From assembly GCF_000317045.1 (NCBI RefSeq), contig NC_019703.1, forward strand, positions 1,104,501 to 1,168,500: DNA of 64,000 nucleotides. Reading direction: 5' to 3'. The position numbers and the translations under genes were made by a program. The DNA is from Geitlerinema sp. PCC 7407. Its GTDB lineage: Bacteria; Cyanobacteriota; Cyanobacteriia; PCC-7407. The notes under the pieces are model-generated. The model saw only the letters and a program-made list of their open reading frames with translations. It had not been told where the DNA came from and made no database searches. Below are positions 36,914-46,303 of this stretch, piece by piece. The stretch's first letter is position 1; each line of letters begins with the position of its first letter.

Positions 36914-39202
36914 CTAGCGATCGCCGTAGTAGATCCCTCGGCCATTGGTGCCAATAAACACCAGCCCAAACTGCTGCTGACTGGCCTCCATCACGTTGGG
37001 CTCATTGCCGATGGGCCGCTCGGGGTTGCCCAGGGGCTGCCAAGTTTGGCCTTGGTCCAGCGATTGGTAAATGCCCATTCTGGGCTGACCTGCGACCGTG
37101 CCATAGAGATACAGGGCGGCGGGGCGACCCGGTTGAGGCGCTTTGCCAAGGGCGAACAGATAGGCCTGCTCCACGGCGCTAATCTGCTGGAAGGTGGCGC
37201 CGCCGTCGAGGGAGCGGTGCAGCCCTTTTTGGTTGAGGCTGAGCCAAAGTTCTTTTTCCTGACCTGGCTCGGCCTTGAGGCTGTGCCACCACTCCTTGGG
37301 CAGGCGATCGTTGAGCGTGAGGAAGCTGCGGCCGCCGTCGTTACTGCGGTAGAGGGTGCCGTCTGCGTAGTAATAAAAAACACCCCCTTCTTTTGCGTCT
37401 GCTGCCAGGGACTGGGACCAGTTCCAAGGACCATTGCCCCCCTCGGGCAGGCCCGACACGGTTTGCCAAGTTTGGCCGCCGTCCTGGGTGACCACTGGCT
37501 GCGCGTCGCTGAGGGTCACGACGAAGTTGCTGGGGTCGGTGGCCGAGACGGCCACCCGCAGCGGCATGGCCTCCGACGGCAGCGATCGCGTTTGCCAGGT
37601 TTGGCCGCCGTCCGCCGAGAGGGCGACGCCGTAGCGGTTCTCCCAGCGATTGCCGCCCACGCGGACCAGGCTCAGGGGCTGGCGGGCGCTGTAGGCGATG
37701 CTGTAGGTGTCTTGCCAGGCGGTTTTGTCCTTTTCGAGGCCGAGCTGGCTGCTGGGGTAGCGCTGCAAATCGGCATGGCGGAAGCCGTCCACGTCGGCGA
37801 CGCCGCTGAGCAGCAGCGGACCCTCGGGGGGAGCGGCCAGGGCAAAGGTGACGATTTCTTCGTGGCCCTGAACGTAGTTGGTCCAGAGGCTGGGCTCGGC
37901 GCGGATGTCATCGGTGCGCCACACGCCGTACCAGTCTGTGAGCCAGACGCGGTTGGGGACCCAGGGGTCAAAGCGCAGGGAGGCGATCGCGGGCTGCGAT
38001 CGCATAAAGTTCGTCCACCAGGGCACCGTGCTGCGGGTCTCGACGGTGCGCTCCTGCCAGGTTTGGCCGCCGTCTGGAGAGTAGAAAATTGCCGTGCGCG
38101 GGGTCTCGCCCAGGCTGACCACCAGTTCCCCCGGATTGTGGGGGCTCAGGCTGATGCCATTAAAGACTGCCTCTTTTTTGGCCTTGGGAGGCGTGATGGC
38201 CTGCCAGCGATCGCGGTATCGCGCCACGCCCCAGTCTTCCTCGCTCGTGACGTAGAGCGTGCCCCGGCCATCGACCACCATTTGCCGCACGCGCCTAGGG
38301 CCGCTGCTCAGGCGCTGCCAGGTTTGGCCGCCGTTGACGGACTCATACACGCCATCTTCAAAGGCGTTCACGAAGAGACGACCGGTCTGGGCGGGGTCAA
38401 AGGCGATCGCCGAAATGCCCACTTCGTCGTCTGGCTCCCCCGGAAAGTTTTCCACCGCTTGCCAGGTTTGGCCGCCGTTACTAGAGCGCCAGAGACCGTT
38501 GCTGCGCGACCCAAACCACACTTCATTGGAGTTGTGCGGATTCACCACTAGCCTTTCGCCCACCCAGCGGCGAGGCTCATTGCCGCCGATGGGCAGCTCG
38601 AGCGGTAGCTGGGTCCAGGTTTGGCCCCGGTCCGTGGACTTGAACAGGGATCCGGACTTGTCCCAGAGATATTTCCCCGCCGCGATGTAGACAATGTCGG
38701 GATTGTTGGGATCGAGGGCCAGGGCTTCACCGCCGTAGAAGTTCCTCTGATCGAGGGTGAAATGGTCAGTGATTGGGACCCAGCGATCGCCCGCTTCCCA
38801 GCGATAAAAGCCCCCCACATCGGTGCGGATATAGGCCAAATCGGGGACCTGGGGATGGAAATAAATGCCCGTCACATAGCCGCCGCCCCCAATGGCGACA
38901 TTGGCGTCGCCGAGCCGGACCCCCGATGTCCCTGGCGCAGATTCCCCCAGGATTTGCTCGGGCACTTGCCCCAGTAAATTGGGCAACTGGCCCTGGCGCA
39001 GGGGCTGGAGGGCGATCGCCGCCACGAGCGCCGCCGCAAACAGCAGCGCAAAGCGCCACCGTCTCTGTCCTCTGCGATCGCCTTCGTCCACCATGAGGGC
39101 ACCTACCGATCCTGAAACCTGATGACCCATTCCGTTCACCATTGTGCGGTGTGAAACCCCGGCGGCCAACGATCGAAAGAGTGCGCTGAAAAGAAGTTTC
39201 AT
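36914..39202 (-). CDS. GH74-like beta-propeller protein
   Basis: A large protein with many Asp-box-type repeats (GGQTW occurs at least seven times). Its start AIGGGGYVTGIYFHP, RTDVGGFYRW, GERLVVNP and GLWRSSNGGQTW matches GH74 xyloglucanases, in which the Asp of RTDVGG is one of two catalytic carboxylates. GH74 enzymes are tandem seven-bladed propellers of about 700-750 residues, so the size fits. An N-terminal signal anchor (WRFALLFAAALVAAIAL) implies export. The start is uncertain: 39202 (762 residues), 39142 or 39094. The true substrate may be the organism's own polysaccharide, given the neighbouring locus. Confidence 0.82.
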   Translation of the reverse strand: MKLLFSALFRSLAAGVSHRTMVNGMGHQVSGSVGALMVDEGDRRGQRRWRFALLFAAALVAAIALQPLRQGQLPNLLGQVPEQILGESAPGTSGVRLGDANVAIGGGGYVTGIYFHPQVPDLAYIRTDVGGFYRWEAGDRWVPITDHFTLDQRNFYGGEALALDPNNPDIVYIAAGKYLWDKSGSLFKSTDRGQTWTQLPLELPIGGNEPRRWVGERLVVNPHNSNEVWFGSRSNGLWRSSNGGQTWQAVENFPGEPDDEVGISAIAFDPAQTGRLFVNAFEDGVYESVNGGQTWQRLSSGPRRVRQMVVDGRGTLYVTSEEDWGVARYRDRWQAITPPKAKKEAVFNGISLSPHNPGELVVSLGETPRTAIFYSPDGGQTWQERTVETRSTVPWWTNFMRSQPAIASLRFDPWVPNRVWLTDWYGVWRTDDIRAEPSLWTNYVQGHEEIVTFALAAPPEGPLLLSGVADVDGFRHADLQRYPSSQLGLEKDKTAWQDTYSIAYSARQPLSLVRVGGNRWENRYGVALSADGGQTWQTRSLPSEAMPLRVAVSATDPSNFVVTLSDAQPVVTQDGGQTWQTVSGLPEGGNGPWNWSQSLAADAKEGGVFYYYADGTLYRSNDGGRSFLTLNDRLPKEWWHSLKAEPGQEKELWLSLNQKGLHRSLDGGATFQQISAVEQAYLFALGKAPQPGRPAALYLYGTVAGQPRMGIYQSLDQGQTWQPLGNPERPIGNEPNVMEASQQQFGLVFIGTNGRGIYYGDR

Positions 39203-39227
39203 AAACCATTAAGGACTAACAGCAAAA

Positions 39228-39254
39228 GGGGCAAAGAACCTGATTCCTTGCCCC
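39228..39254 (-). terminator. Intrinsic terminator after the GT2 gene
   Basis: On the minus strand, GGGGCAAGGAA, loop TCAGG, TTCTTTGCCCC (11-bp stem with one wobble), then TTTTGCTGTT. It ends the polysaccharide-locus transcript that includes the GT2 gene at 39321-40352. Confidence 0.85.
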
Positions 39255-39320
39255 CCTTAGTGGCACCCCAGGGCGAATGATGGGGCGACAACAGCCAAAA
39301 ACAAACCCAATGCAGCAGCC

Positions 39321-40352
39321 CTAGGCCGCCTCGGCGCTCTCCTGCTCGATGCGCCGTTTTTGGCTCGCGCCCACGGCCTTGATGGCGGCATCTTCGAGGC
39401 GCGCGTAGAACGACGTCGGAATCAGACACAGGGCGTAGACCGCCGCGCAGGTCATCAGCGATCGCCGGGGTTCCTCCAGCACGATGCGCCAGTGGGCCTT
39501 GAGCGCCTTGTGCAGCATCTTGACGGCGGTCTCTGGATCGCGCGATCGCACCGAGCGGCGCGCCAAAAAGCGCAGTTCATAGGCGCGGGCGGCATTTCCA
39601 TGGGTGGCGATCACCTCTGGCGCGTAGCCCCGCACCTTCTCGATCACGCGCTCGAGGGCCGCCACCTGCTTGTCGATCTTGGCGGAGTGGCCGTTGGCGT
39701 GGATGCGGTAGAGAGTCAGCGCTTCGGGGATGCCCTCCAGCTTCCAGTGGGTCAGCGCCGCCATGCGCAGCCAGCACTCCACATCTTCCATGTTGTGGAT
39801 GGTGCGATCGAAGTATACGGGGTGGACTTGGCCGTCAGCGCCCACCTCTTCGTGGCGAATCGCGGCCAGGACTTCCCGGCGAATCACCGGCGTCGAGCCG
39901 TTGCCAATGGGGTTGCGGCACAGGACGTAGCCCGGTGTGATGTCTTGGGTCTTGGCGGTCTGATAGATGCCCAGAGGTTCTCCCTCGCCGTTGATAAAGG
40001 CAGAGTAGCTGAAGCTGATGCCCACTTCGGGCGATCGCTCTAGGTGCTCGACGTGCTTGGCGATCTTTTCAGGAACCCACAGGTCATCGCCATCGAGGAA
40101 CGCGATGTAGTCACCGGTGGCGTGGTGAATGCCCGTGTTGCGCGCCGCCGAGACGCCCTGATTCTTTTGGCGGATGATCCGAATCCGTGGATCGGTGAAG
40201 GTCTTGCAGATTTCGACGCTCCGGTCGGGGGAGCCGTCATCCACCAAAATCACTTCCAGATTTTGGTAAGTCTGATCCAAGACGGACTGGACGGTAGCTG
40301 CGATGTACTGCTGAACCCCGTAAACCGGGATGACGACGGAAACCTTTTTCAT
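39321..40352 (-). CDS. Family 2 glycosyltransferase
   Basis: GT-A fold transferase (343 residues from ATG 40352; the longer frame adds 14). MKKVSVVIPVYGVQQYI, ILVDDGSPDRS (nucleotide-binding Asp), RNTGIHHATGDYIAFLDGDD (DxD-type motif) and a C-terminal helical region with RRIEQESAEAA. It is cytosolic and membrane-associated at most. Sugar and acceptor are unknown. It is closely related to the GT2 at 41046-42077 (same start VIPVYGV, the same CWLRM/CWLRI and EALTLYR blocks), suggesting duplication within the locus. Confidence 0.94.
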   Translation of the reverse strand: MKKVSVVIPVYGVQQYIAATVQSVLDQTYQNLEVILVDDGSPDRSVEICKTFTDPRIRIIRQKNQGVSAARNTGIHHATGDYIAFLDGDDLWVPEKIAKHVEHLERSPEVGISFSYSAFINGEGEPLGIYQTAKTQDITPGYVLCRNPIGNGSTPVIRREVLAAIRHEEVGADGQVHPVYFDRTIHNMEDVECWLRMAALTHWKLEGIPEALTLYRIHANGHSAKIDKQVAALERVIEKVRGYAPEVIATHGNAARAYELRFLARRSVRSRDPETAVKMLHKALKAHWRIVLEEPRRSLMTCAAVYALCLIPTSFYARLEDAAIKAVGASQKRRIEQESAEAA

Positions 40353-41045
40353 GACCGTATTTACGCGAGGACGGACTACACGGACAATCTGCACACACCA
40401 GCCAGCTAAACCTACACAAGCCTCAGTATTGATGCAGGCAACGGATCGCTGCTGGCCGAAATTGAAAGAGAAAACTAAGGGTTTTTAGGGAGAGAACTGC
40501 AAACTTTGGGGTGAGCAGTAGCCAAAGTTTGAAATGAACCCTTTTCCCGAATGGAAAACACTAAAGGCTACGTTGACATACGGAGAGTAAAAACACGGAA
40601 AAAACGGCTCAAGTTTACCGAAACAAAACAATCCAGCCCAAAACTTTAAAGTTTGGGCGAACAATTGCGCGAAATTCGAGAACTCAAGGGGCGATCGCCG
40701 TCTTCAAGGCTCCTGATTTTGTTGGCAAATCCTGACAGAGTAAGGCATTGGGGATTTGGCAACGTTTCTGGGCAGCCTTCCGTACTCCACGAGAGTGCGT
40801 AAATTAAAATTTCGCCACCTAAAAAAGCGGCTCAAGATCTCTACGTGTAAATCCTGAGATTTAGTGTTTATTTAGTAGCAATTAATGCCTATCAATTACC
40901 AGTTTTTGTATCACTATGGGTCTTAAGTTTGTCTTATAAGAATCTTGCGAGAGGGGACGCCTGCGCTAGGACGGCACGCCAAAGCGGCGGACGGCGATCG
41001 CCGTCCGCAAAGCGCTAGAAACTGCTCAAAAGCGTCTGGAATTCC
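40353..41045. other. 693-base intergenic region with iterated inverted repeats
   Basis: Upstream of the leftward GT2 gene. CAAACTTTGG (40500-40509) and its complement CCAAAGTTTG (40522-40531) form one inverted repeat. A second near-palindrome, GCCCAAAACTTTAAAGTTTGGGC, spans 40636-40658. Both share the core CAAA-CTTT. I see no gene. Probably a promoter/operator region or structured leader. Confidence 0.6.
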
Positions 41046-42077
41046 CTAGACAGCCTGCTCTGCCTGCTCCTTCAAAATCTGATCTTTCTGGCCTTTGCCG
41101 GTGATCTGGGTGGCGGCCCGCTCCAGGGACGCGTAGAGCGGCTGGGGCAGCAGCCACAGCAAATGCGCCGCCACAAAGGTCAACAGGGTGCGCTTCGGCT
41201 CCTCCCGCACAATCGGCCAGTAGGTGGTGACCGAGCGGCGCATCAGGCGGGCGGCGTCCGAGGCGGCCTTTAGGCGGATGGCGCTGCGGGCGAGGTAGCG
41301 ATACTGGTAGGCCATGCCCATGGGCTCTAGGCGCTGCACCAGCTCCGGCGCGTAGGTGCGCGTCTTGGCGAGGACCTGCTCCCAGGACTCGAGCTGCTTA
41401 AACAAACTGGCCGAGAGGCCGCCCGCGTTGACGCGGTAGAGGGTCAGCGCCTCGGGCAGGCCCTCAATTTTCCAGGGAGTCTGGAGGACGATGCGCAGCC
41501 AGCACTCGATGTCCTCGGAGCGGCGAAACTGCTCGTCGAAGTAGCAGACCTCTGGGCTGCCGTGGCGGCTGTCCTCAAAGGCGATCGCCTCCAAGACCTC
41601 CCGCCGCAGGACAGCCGCCGAGCCGTTGCCGATGGGGCTGCCGCGAAAGAGATCCTCCACCGTGATGTTTTGCAGCTTCGGCATCAGGTAGGTATGGAGC
41701 GACGCACCCGCCTCGTCGATAAATTCTGATCGGCTGAAGCTGACCCCAACCTCGGGCGATCGCTCCAAGTGGGCCACGTGGGCCGCCAGCTTCTCGGGCT
41801 GCCACAGGTCATCCCCATCGAGAAACGCGATGTACTCCCCGGTGGCGTGACGAATCCCCGTATTGCGCGCGCCCGCCAGGCCCCGGTTGGCCTGCCGCAG
41901 GATGCGCAGCCGCTGATCGCCAAACTGCTCGCACACCGCCACGCTGTTGTCGGGCGACGCGTCATCCACAATCAGAATCTCGAAATTCTCGTAGGTCTGG
42001 CCTAGGACCGACTGCACGGTCGCTGCAATGAATTTCTCAACGCCGTAAACCGGAATAATGACAGAAACCTTTTCCAT
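41046..42077 (-). CDS. Family 2 glycosyltransferase (paralogue)
   Basis: ATG 42077 gives 343 residues starting MEKVSVIIPVYGVEKFI; the longer frame (to 42287) runs into the flippase gene and has no family match. ILIVDDASPDNS and RNTGIRHATGEYIAFLDGDD are GT2 motifs, and the C-terminal part (CWLRIVLQTPWKIEGLPEALTLYR) parallels the GT2 downstream. It lies 38 bases after the flippase gene and should be co-transcribed with it. Confidence 0.94.
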   Translation of the reverse strand: MEKVSVIIPVYGVEKFIAATVQSVLGQTYENFEILIVDDASPDNSVAVCEQFGDQRLRILRQANRGLAGARNTGIRHATGEYIAFLDGDDLWQPEKLAAHVAHLERSPEVGVSFSRSEFIDEAGASLHTYLMPKLQNITVEDLFRGSPIGNGSAAVLRREVLEAIAFEDSRHGSPEVCYFDEQFRRSEDIECWLRIVLQTPWKIEGLPEALTLYRVNAGGLSASLFKQLESWEQVLAKTRTYAPELVQRLEPMGMAYQYRYLARSAIRLKAASDAARLMRRSVTTYWPIVREEPKRTLLTFVAAHLLWLLPQPLYASLERAATQITGKGQKDQILKEQAEQAV

Positions 42078-42115
42078 GGCAGGGCTCGCAGAGGAGGATG
42101 AGTGAGGGCAACAGC

Positions 42116-43396
42116 CTAGGTGGCAAAGGGCGATCGCGGACCGAAAACATAGCGATTGGTCCAGATCAAGAAGATCGGCACAAAGATCACGTGAATAATC
42201 AGCACCGCCGCCGCTACGCCAATGGCCTGCCAATAGACGCCGATCATCAGCGCCACCGTAAAGAGCAGCGTGAAGGCCACATTCCACAGCAGGCCGATCT
42301 GGGGCTTGTCCACTGAGGCCAAAAGCTGGAACGCCGCCGCATCAAAGGGCCGGGGAATCGCCGACAGACAGATCAAAATCAGCACCGGCACTGCGACGAC
42401 CCACTCTTTGCCAAACAAAACCGGCACGTAAAACGGCGCAAAAACGGACTGAACCAAGACAAAAGGCACCATGATTTTGCCGATGGTGCGCAGGCTCTTG
42501 TAATAGCTTTCCTTTAGCTTGGCGAAGTCGGAGCGGACCGCGCACAGGTGCGGGTACAGCGCCACAATGATGGACTGAATAATCGAGAGGCTAATGCCCA
42601 GGCCCGCATTGAAGGCGAAGTAGTAGACTCCCAGTTCCTTGAGGCCCAAAAAGCGCCCGACGATCAGATAGTCCATGTTGTCGCGCAGGGTCTTGAGCAG
42701 GTTGATGCCCAGGATGCTGGAGCCAAACTTAAAAATTTCGCCCCAGTACTTTGTGGTGAAGCCTTTGCGGCAGCGCCAGGGGTGATAGGCGCAGTAAACG
42801 ATGAATTCGATCGGGGCCACCAGGATGCGCGGCAGCACGATCGCCCACATGCCCAGTCCCCAAAAGGCAAAGAGCGCCGTCAAAATATTGGCGGTGACTA
42901 GGGTGATGGTCTGGTTGAGGGCGACGATTTTGAAGCGGTTTTCCCGCTGGACAAGGGACGCCTGGACCCGTCCCAGGGGTCCAATGAGGTAGGTGACGGC
43001 GAGGGCACAGATGGGGACGATCAGCTGGTTGTCGTTGTAGAACCAGGCGATGGGAAAGGCGGCCAGACACTGAAGAAAGAAGAGGGCCGTGTAGACGACC
43101 CAGTTGAGCCAGTAGGCGCTGTGACTGATTTCTTCGAGGCGATCGTCTTCGGCCTGGATGACTTTGGCGCTGATGCCGATGCGCGTGAAAACCTGGGTGA
43201 ACTCGTAGGTGGTCAGGACCAGAGCAGCGAGGCCGTAGTCATACTGGGACAAGAAGCGCGGCAAAATGACGGTGGCCGCGAGGCGGGAGATCCGCACGAT
43301 CAGCTGGGAGACGCCCATCCAGCCGAGATTGCGCACGAAGCCGTCGCTCATCCGCTTCTGGATGGCTGCGCTCACTTGCTCGACAACTTTGACCAT
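42116..43396 (-). CDS. Wzx-like polysaccharide flippase
   Basis: MOP-superfamily exporter (polysaccharide-synthesis type), about 426 residues from ATG 43396. It has some 12 membrane segments and the typical N-terminal pattern GWMGVSQLIVRISRLAATVI, then LSQYDYGLAALVL. Such proteins flip lipid-linked oligosaccharide repeat units across the cytoplasmic membrane. It sits between GT2 genes of the locus, 66 bases from the upstream GT2. Confidence 0.92.
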   Translation of the reverse strand: MVKVVEQVSAAIQKRMSDGFVRNLGWMGVSQLIVRISRLAATVILPRFLSQYDYGLAALVLTTYEFTQVFTRIGISAKVIQAEDDRLEEISHSAYWLNWVVYTALFFLQCLAAFPIAWFYNDNQLIVPICALAVTYLIGPLGRVQASLVQRENRFKIVALNQTITLVTANILTALFAFWGLGMWAIVLPRILVAPIEFIVYCAYHPWRCRKGFTTKYWGEIFKFGSSILGINLLKTLRDNMDYLIVGRFLGLKELGVYYFAFNAGLGISLSIIQSIIVALYPHLCAVRSDFAKLKESYYKSLRTIGKIMVPFVLVQSVFAPFYVPVLFGKEWVVAVPVLILICLSAIPRPFDAAAFQLLASVDKPQIGLLWNVAFTLLFTVALMIGVYWQAIGVAAAVLIIHVIFVPIFLIWTNRYVFGPRSPFAT

Positions 43397-43462
43397 GGTG
43401 CTCAAAAACCGAAAGGAACATGCCAATAGATGCGAGAGGCGATCGCCCCCCGCTGATGCTTG

Positions 43463-44437
43463 CTAGCTCGCTGGAGTCTCGACCCGCACCAAGGGCAAGG
43501 TCTTGTTAATAAACCGCACAATCTGGGCGGCCAGCTTCTGCGGGAAAAACTGCACCACCAAGAGCTTGAGCACAATGCGCAGGGTCTCTTGGCTCAAAAG
43601 GGTGGGGGGATAGGCGGCGATCGCCTGCCCGAGCTTTTGGTAGGCCTGCCGCAGACCCGACCGGTCCCAGGAATTAGACAGGCACTGCTTGGCCAGGTAG
43701 CGATACACATTGGCCAGAGTGCGCCCCTTGAGGGACTGGAGCGAGGCCGGCGCTTGGCGAAAGGCCCGCTCGATCACCGTGAGATTCGCCCGCTCCATCA
43801 CGTCGATTTTGGTGGTCATCGACTGGGACGATCGCCGATAGAGAATCTGGTACTGGGGCACCACAGCAAACTGGGTTTTGGCCGCGAGACGCAGGTAGTA
43901 GTCCCAGTCCTCCACCGACTTGAGCGTCGGGTCAAACAGGCCTGCCGCCGCGATCGCCTCTCGCCGCGCCAGCAGGTTGGACCCGCTGGAAATAAAGTTC
44001 TCCAGCAGCAGCTGAGGATAGACATCCCCGCTGTGGTAGAGCGGCTTCCAGGCAAACAAAAACCGGCTCTGCTCATCGATAAACTGCGTCCAGCTATAGG
44101 CGACGCCCGCCTCGGGATGCTCGCGCAGCGCCTGAACCTGGGCCGCTAGCTTGTCCGGCGTCCACAGGTCATCCGCATCAATAAAGCTCAAAAACTCGCC
44201 CGTTGCGCGCTCGATGCCGCGATTGCGGGCCACCGGCAGGCCGCCATTTTCGTAAGAAAACACCTGCATTCGGGGATCCCCGAATGCCTGGACAATCTCC
44301 ACTGTGTTGTCTGTGGAGCCATCATTAATCACGATGACTTCAAAGTCCGAAAAAGTTTGTGCCCGCAGGGATTCTAGGGTTTCGACAATCGTCTTGGCTG
44401 CGTTGTAGGCAGGCACAATGACGGACACCGTTGGCAT
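43463..44437 (-). CDS. Family 2 glycosyltransferase
   Basis: ATG 44437 (324 residues) has GAGGAG 6 bases upstream; the 55-residue longer frame has no family match. MPTVSVIVPAYNAAKTI, VIVINDGSTDNT and RNRGIERATGEFLSFIDADD are GT2 motifs with DxD. It differs from the other two GT2 proteins in the second half (EDWDYYLRLA), so it probably uses a different acceptor. Head of the GT2-wzx-GT2 sub-operon. Confidence 0.94.
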   Translation of the reverse strand: MPTVSVIVPAYNAAKTIVETLESLRAQTFSDFEVIVINDGSTDNTVEIVQAFGDPRMQVFSYENGGLPVARNRGIERATGEFLSFIDADDLWTPDKLAAQVQALREHPEAGVAYSWTQFIDEQSRFLFAWKPLYHSGDVYPQLLLENFISSGSNLLARREAIAAAGLFDPTLKSVEDWDYYLRLAAKTQFAVVPQYQILYRRSSQSMTTKIDVMERANLTVIERAFRQAPASLQSLKGRTLANVYRYLAKQCLSNSWDRSGLRQAYQKLGQAIAAYPPTLLSQETLRIVLKLLVVQFFPQKLAAQIVRFINKTLPLVRVETPAS

Positions 44438-44801
44438 ATTGCGCTCCTCACTGGAGTAAACGTGCAATTCGATCCACCGCTCAAAGGGCAAGGCGGCCAA
44501 AGCCGGACTCAGGAACTGCACGGAGTCTGTACCGAGTCGCCCGCGATCGCCCCTTCGTTCATGAGTCTGTAGAACTACGGAGCCACGCTTGGCTAAAGGC
44601 ATGGTGCCATATCAAAAAGACGGATTGGGACCCTATCCAGCGGGCTTTAGGGAAAAAAAATATTCGCGCAAAGCCTTGCACTGGTGGCCAGTGAGCCCTG
44701 TTCCGTATTTTCTCTAGCTTCCCCTTGCCTACCAGGGACTGAAGCCCCTTCGAGGCTTTATGAGAGCTTCACAAATTGTCAAAACCCCTCGCAGGCCGGC
44801 C
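44438..44801. other. Intergenic stretch upstream of GT2
   Basis: 364 bases between the O-antigen-ligase-like stop and the GT2 start. An A8 run at 44651-44658 and a short hairpin CACTGG/CCAGTG near 44680-44695 are present; together on the minus strand they could terminate the upstream transcript. No gene recognised. Confidence 0.45.
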
Positions 44802-46154
44802 CTAGGCGGTTTGGGACGCTGCGATCGCCGGCGATCGCTCAGGCGTCTGTACCCGTTCCGATCCAGGCTGCACCGCCATTCCCATCCCCAGCACCACCAG
44901 TCCCGGCCAATAGATATACGCCAGCGTCTCTAGATTTTCGCCCAGGGAAAAGAGCGTCATCACCAGCAGGACCGCCAGCGCCGTCTCCGCCAGCTCACTT
45001 TTTTGCGACTTCCAGATCAGCGTGATGTAGCCCACCGCAAAGCTGAAGCCCATGCCCAAAAAACCCACCAAGCCATGGGCAAACAGCAGCCCCAGCCACG
45101 TGTGGTGGCTGCCAATGGGCATCCTCGCCACCACCTCAGGTCCCTCTGACTCCAGCAGGCCGTGGCCCCAAATCGGCGCATCGTGCCACTTGTACAGCGC
45201 CAGCTCTCCCAGCACCTCCCGAACGTGGGACGAAGACGCCCGCTGCCCGTCAAGCTGAGCCTTAAAATCCTTGGCTGCCTGGTAAAGTTGGGCACTGAAG
45301 AGCCCCCCGCCAAACGCCCCCGCCCCCAAACCGATTTGAACCCAGGGCCGCGAGACATTGGCCAGCAGAAACTGTAGTACTGGCACCGCCACCAGACACA
45401 CCTGCCCCATCCGGGACGCCGAGGTCCACATCATCAGCGCGCTGCCAAACATTCCCAAGAATCGGAGCAGCTGATTGCGCTCGCGCCAGCACAGGAACAG
45501 CAAAACGCTGCCCGCAAACGCCAAAGCTGGTGGCCACGGCGCAAAAAGCTTCATGCGGGCAGTGCTTCCCTCCATGACATAGAAACTCACATGGTAAAAG
45601 CGCAGGCCATTCCCGCCGATTTTGGCTGCCAAGGAGACTGTATAGAGGGGCATATCCACATTGGCCAGGCTCATCACAAAGCCCACCCCGATTAGCCCGA
45701 TGCACTGAATCGCCAAAATGCAGCAAGCGCGATAGATCAGCTGAGGCCGAATCTTGAGACAGCCTGCCAACGGCAAAATCGCCAGCACAGCCCAGGTCCG
45801 CAAAAAGAAATTGACGAAGGACTTGATGGTGCGCCCGAGGCCATACCCCCAGTCAAAGTGCCCCATCACCAGGGCAACGCCAATGACCAAAATCCCCGCC
45901 GTCCACAGCCACAGCGACAGCGGAATGTGAATGCGCTCCTCTGGTGGCGTTGCGTCGCTCTGGCACCAGAGCAGCCACACCAGGCGGCCAAAGAGAATCC
46001 AGCTCATCACAGGCACCAAGATGAAGGGCAGTCCCATGAAGTAGAGGACATTCATGCCAATGATGGTGTACCAGACGACAGCCTCTTCAAAGCTACGGGG
46101 GGTCATCCACAGCCCGCGATCGCGGGTTTGGCCGGATTGCCGTGGCAAAAGCAT
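44802..46154 (-). CDS. O-antigen ligase/polymerase-like membrane protein
   Basis: About 450 residues (ATG 46154; another candidate at 46106) with 10-12 hydrophobic segments and a large non-membrane loop around residues 255-350 (RASSSHVREVL, GHGLLESEGPEVVARMPIGSHHTWLG). This layout and the conserved GSHHTWLGLLFAHGLVG match Wzy/WaaL-type proteins, which polymerise or ligate polysaccharide repeat units. Whether it acts as polymerase or ligase cannot be told from sequence. It sits 149 bases from the co-polymerase gene. Confidence 0.83.
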   Translation of the reverse strand: MLLPRQSGQTRDRGLWMTPRSFEEAVVWYTIIGMNVLYFMGLPFILVPVMSWILFGRLVWLLWCQSDATPPEERIHIPLSLWLWTAGILVIGVALVMGHFDWGYGLGRTIKSFVNFFLRTWAVLAILPLAGCLKIRPQLIYRACCILAIQCIGLIGVGFVMSLANVDMPLYTVSLAAKIGGNGLRFYHVSFYVMEGSTARMKLFAPWPPALAFAGSVLLFLCWRERNQLLRFLGMFGSALMMWTSASRMGQVCLVAVPVLQFLLANVSRPWVQIGLGAGAFGGGLFSAQLYQAAKDFKAQLDGQRASSSHVREVLGELALYKWHDAPIWGHGLLESEGPEVVARMPIGSHHTWLGLLFAHGLVGFLGMGFSFAVGYITLIWKSQKSELAETALAVLLVMTLFSLGENLETLAYIYWPGLVVLGMGMAVQPGSERVQTPERSPAIAASQTA

Positions 46155-46303
46155 GGGGCAACGCACCCGGAGGGTGGGGTAGAAGAACAAAGGATCGCTG
46201 GAGCTAGGGGCCGATGGTGCGCCAAAAGGAGAGCAGCCAAAAGCGCGCAAGTCTCAAAGGCCCGTTAGCAGCCTGAATCGGCGCTACTAGGGCCAGAGTA
46301 TCG

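Noticed and set aside
37046-38551. 501-codon frame antisense to the GH74-like gene
   Set aside because: Produced by the repeated GGCGGCCAAACC-type DNA read backwards; repeats LPGLAAV only mirror the Asp-boxes.
36914-39202. Photosystem II assembly factor Ycf48
   Set aside because: Ycf48 is about 340 residues with one propeller; this protein is twice as long and has GH74-type RTDVGG and GERL motifs.
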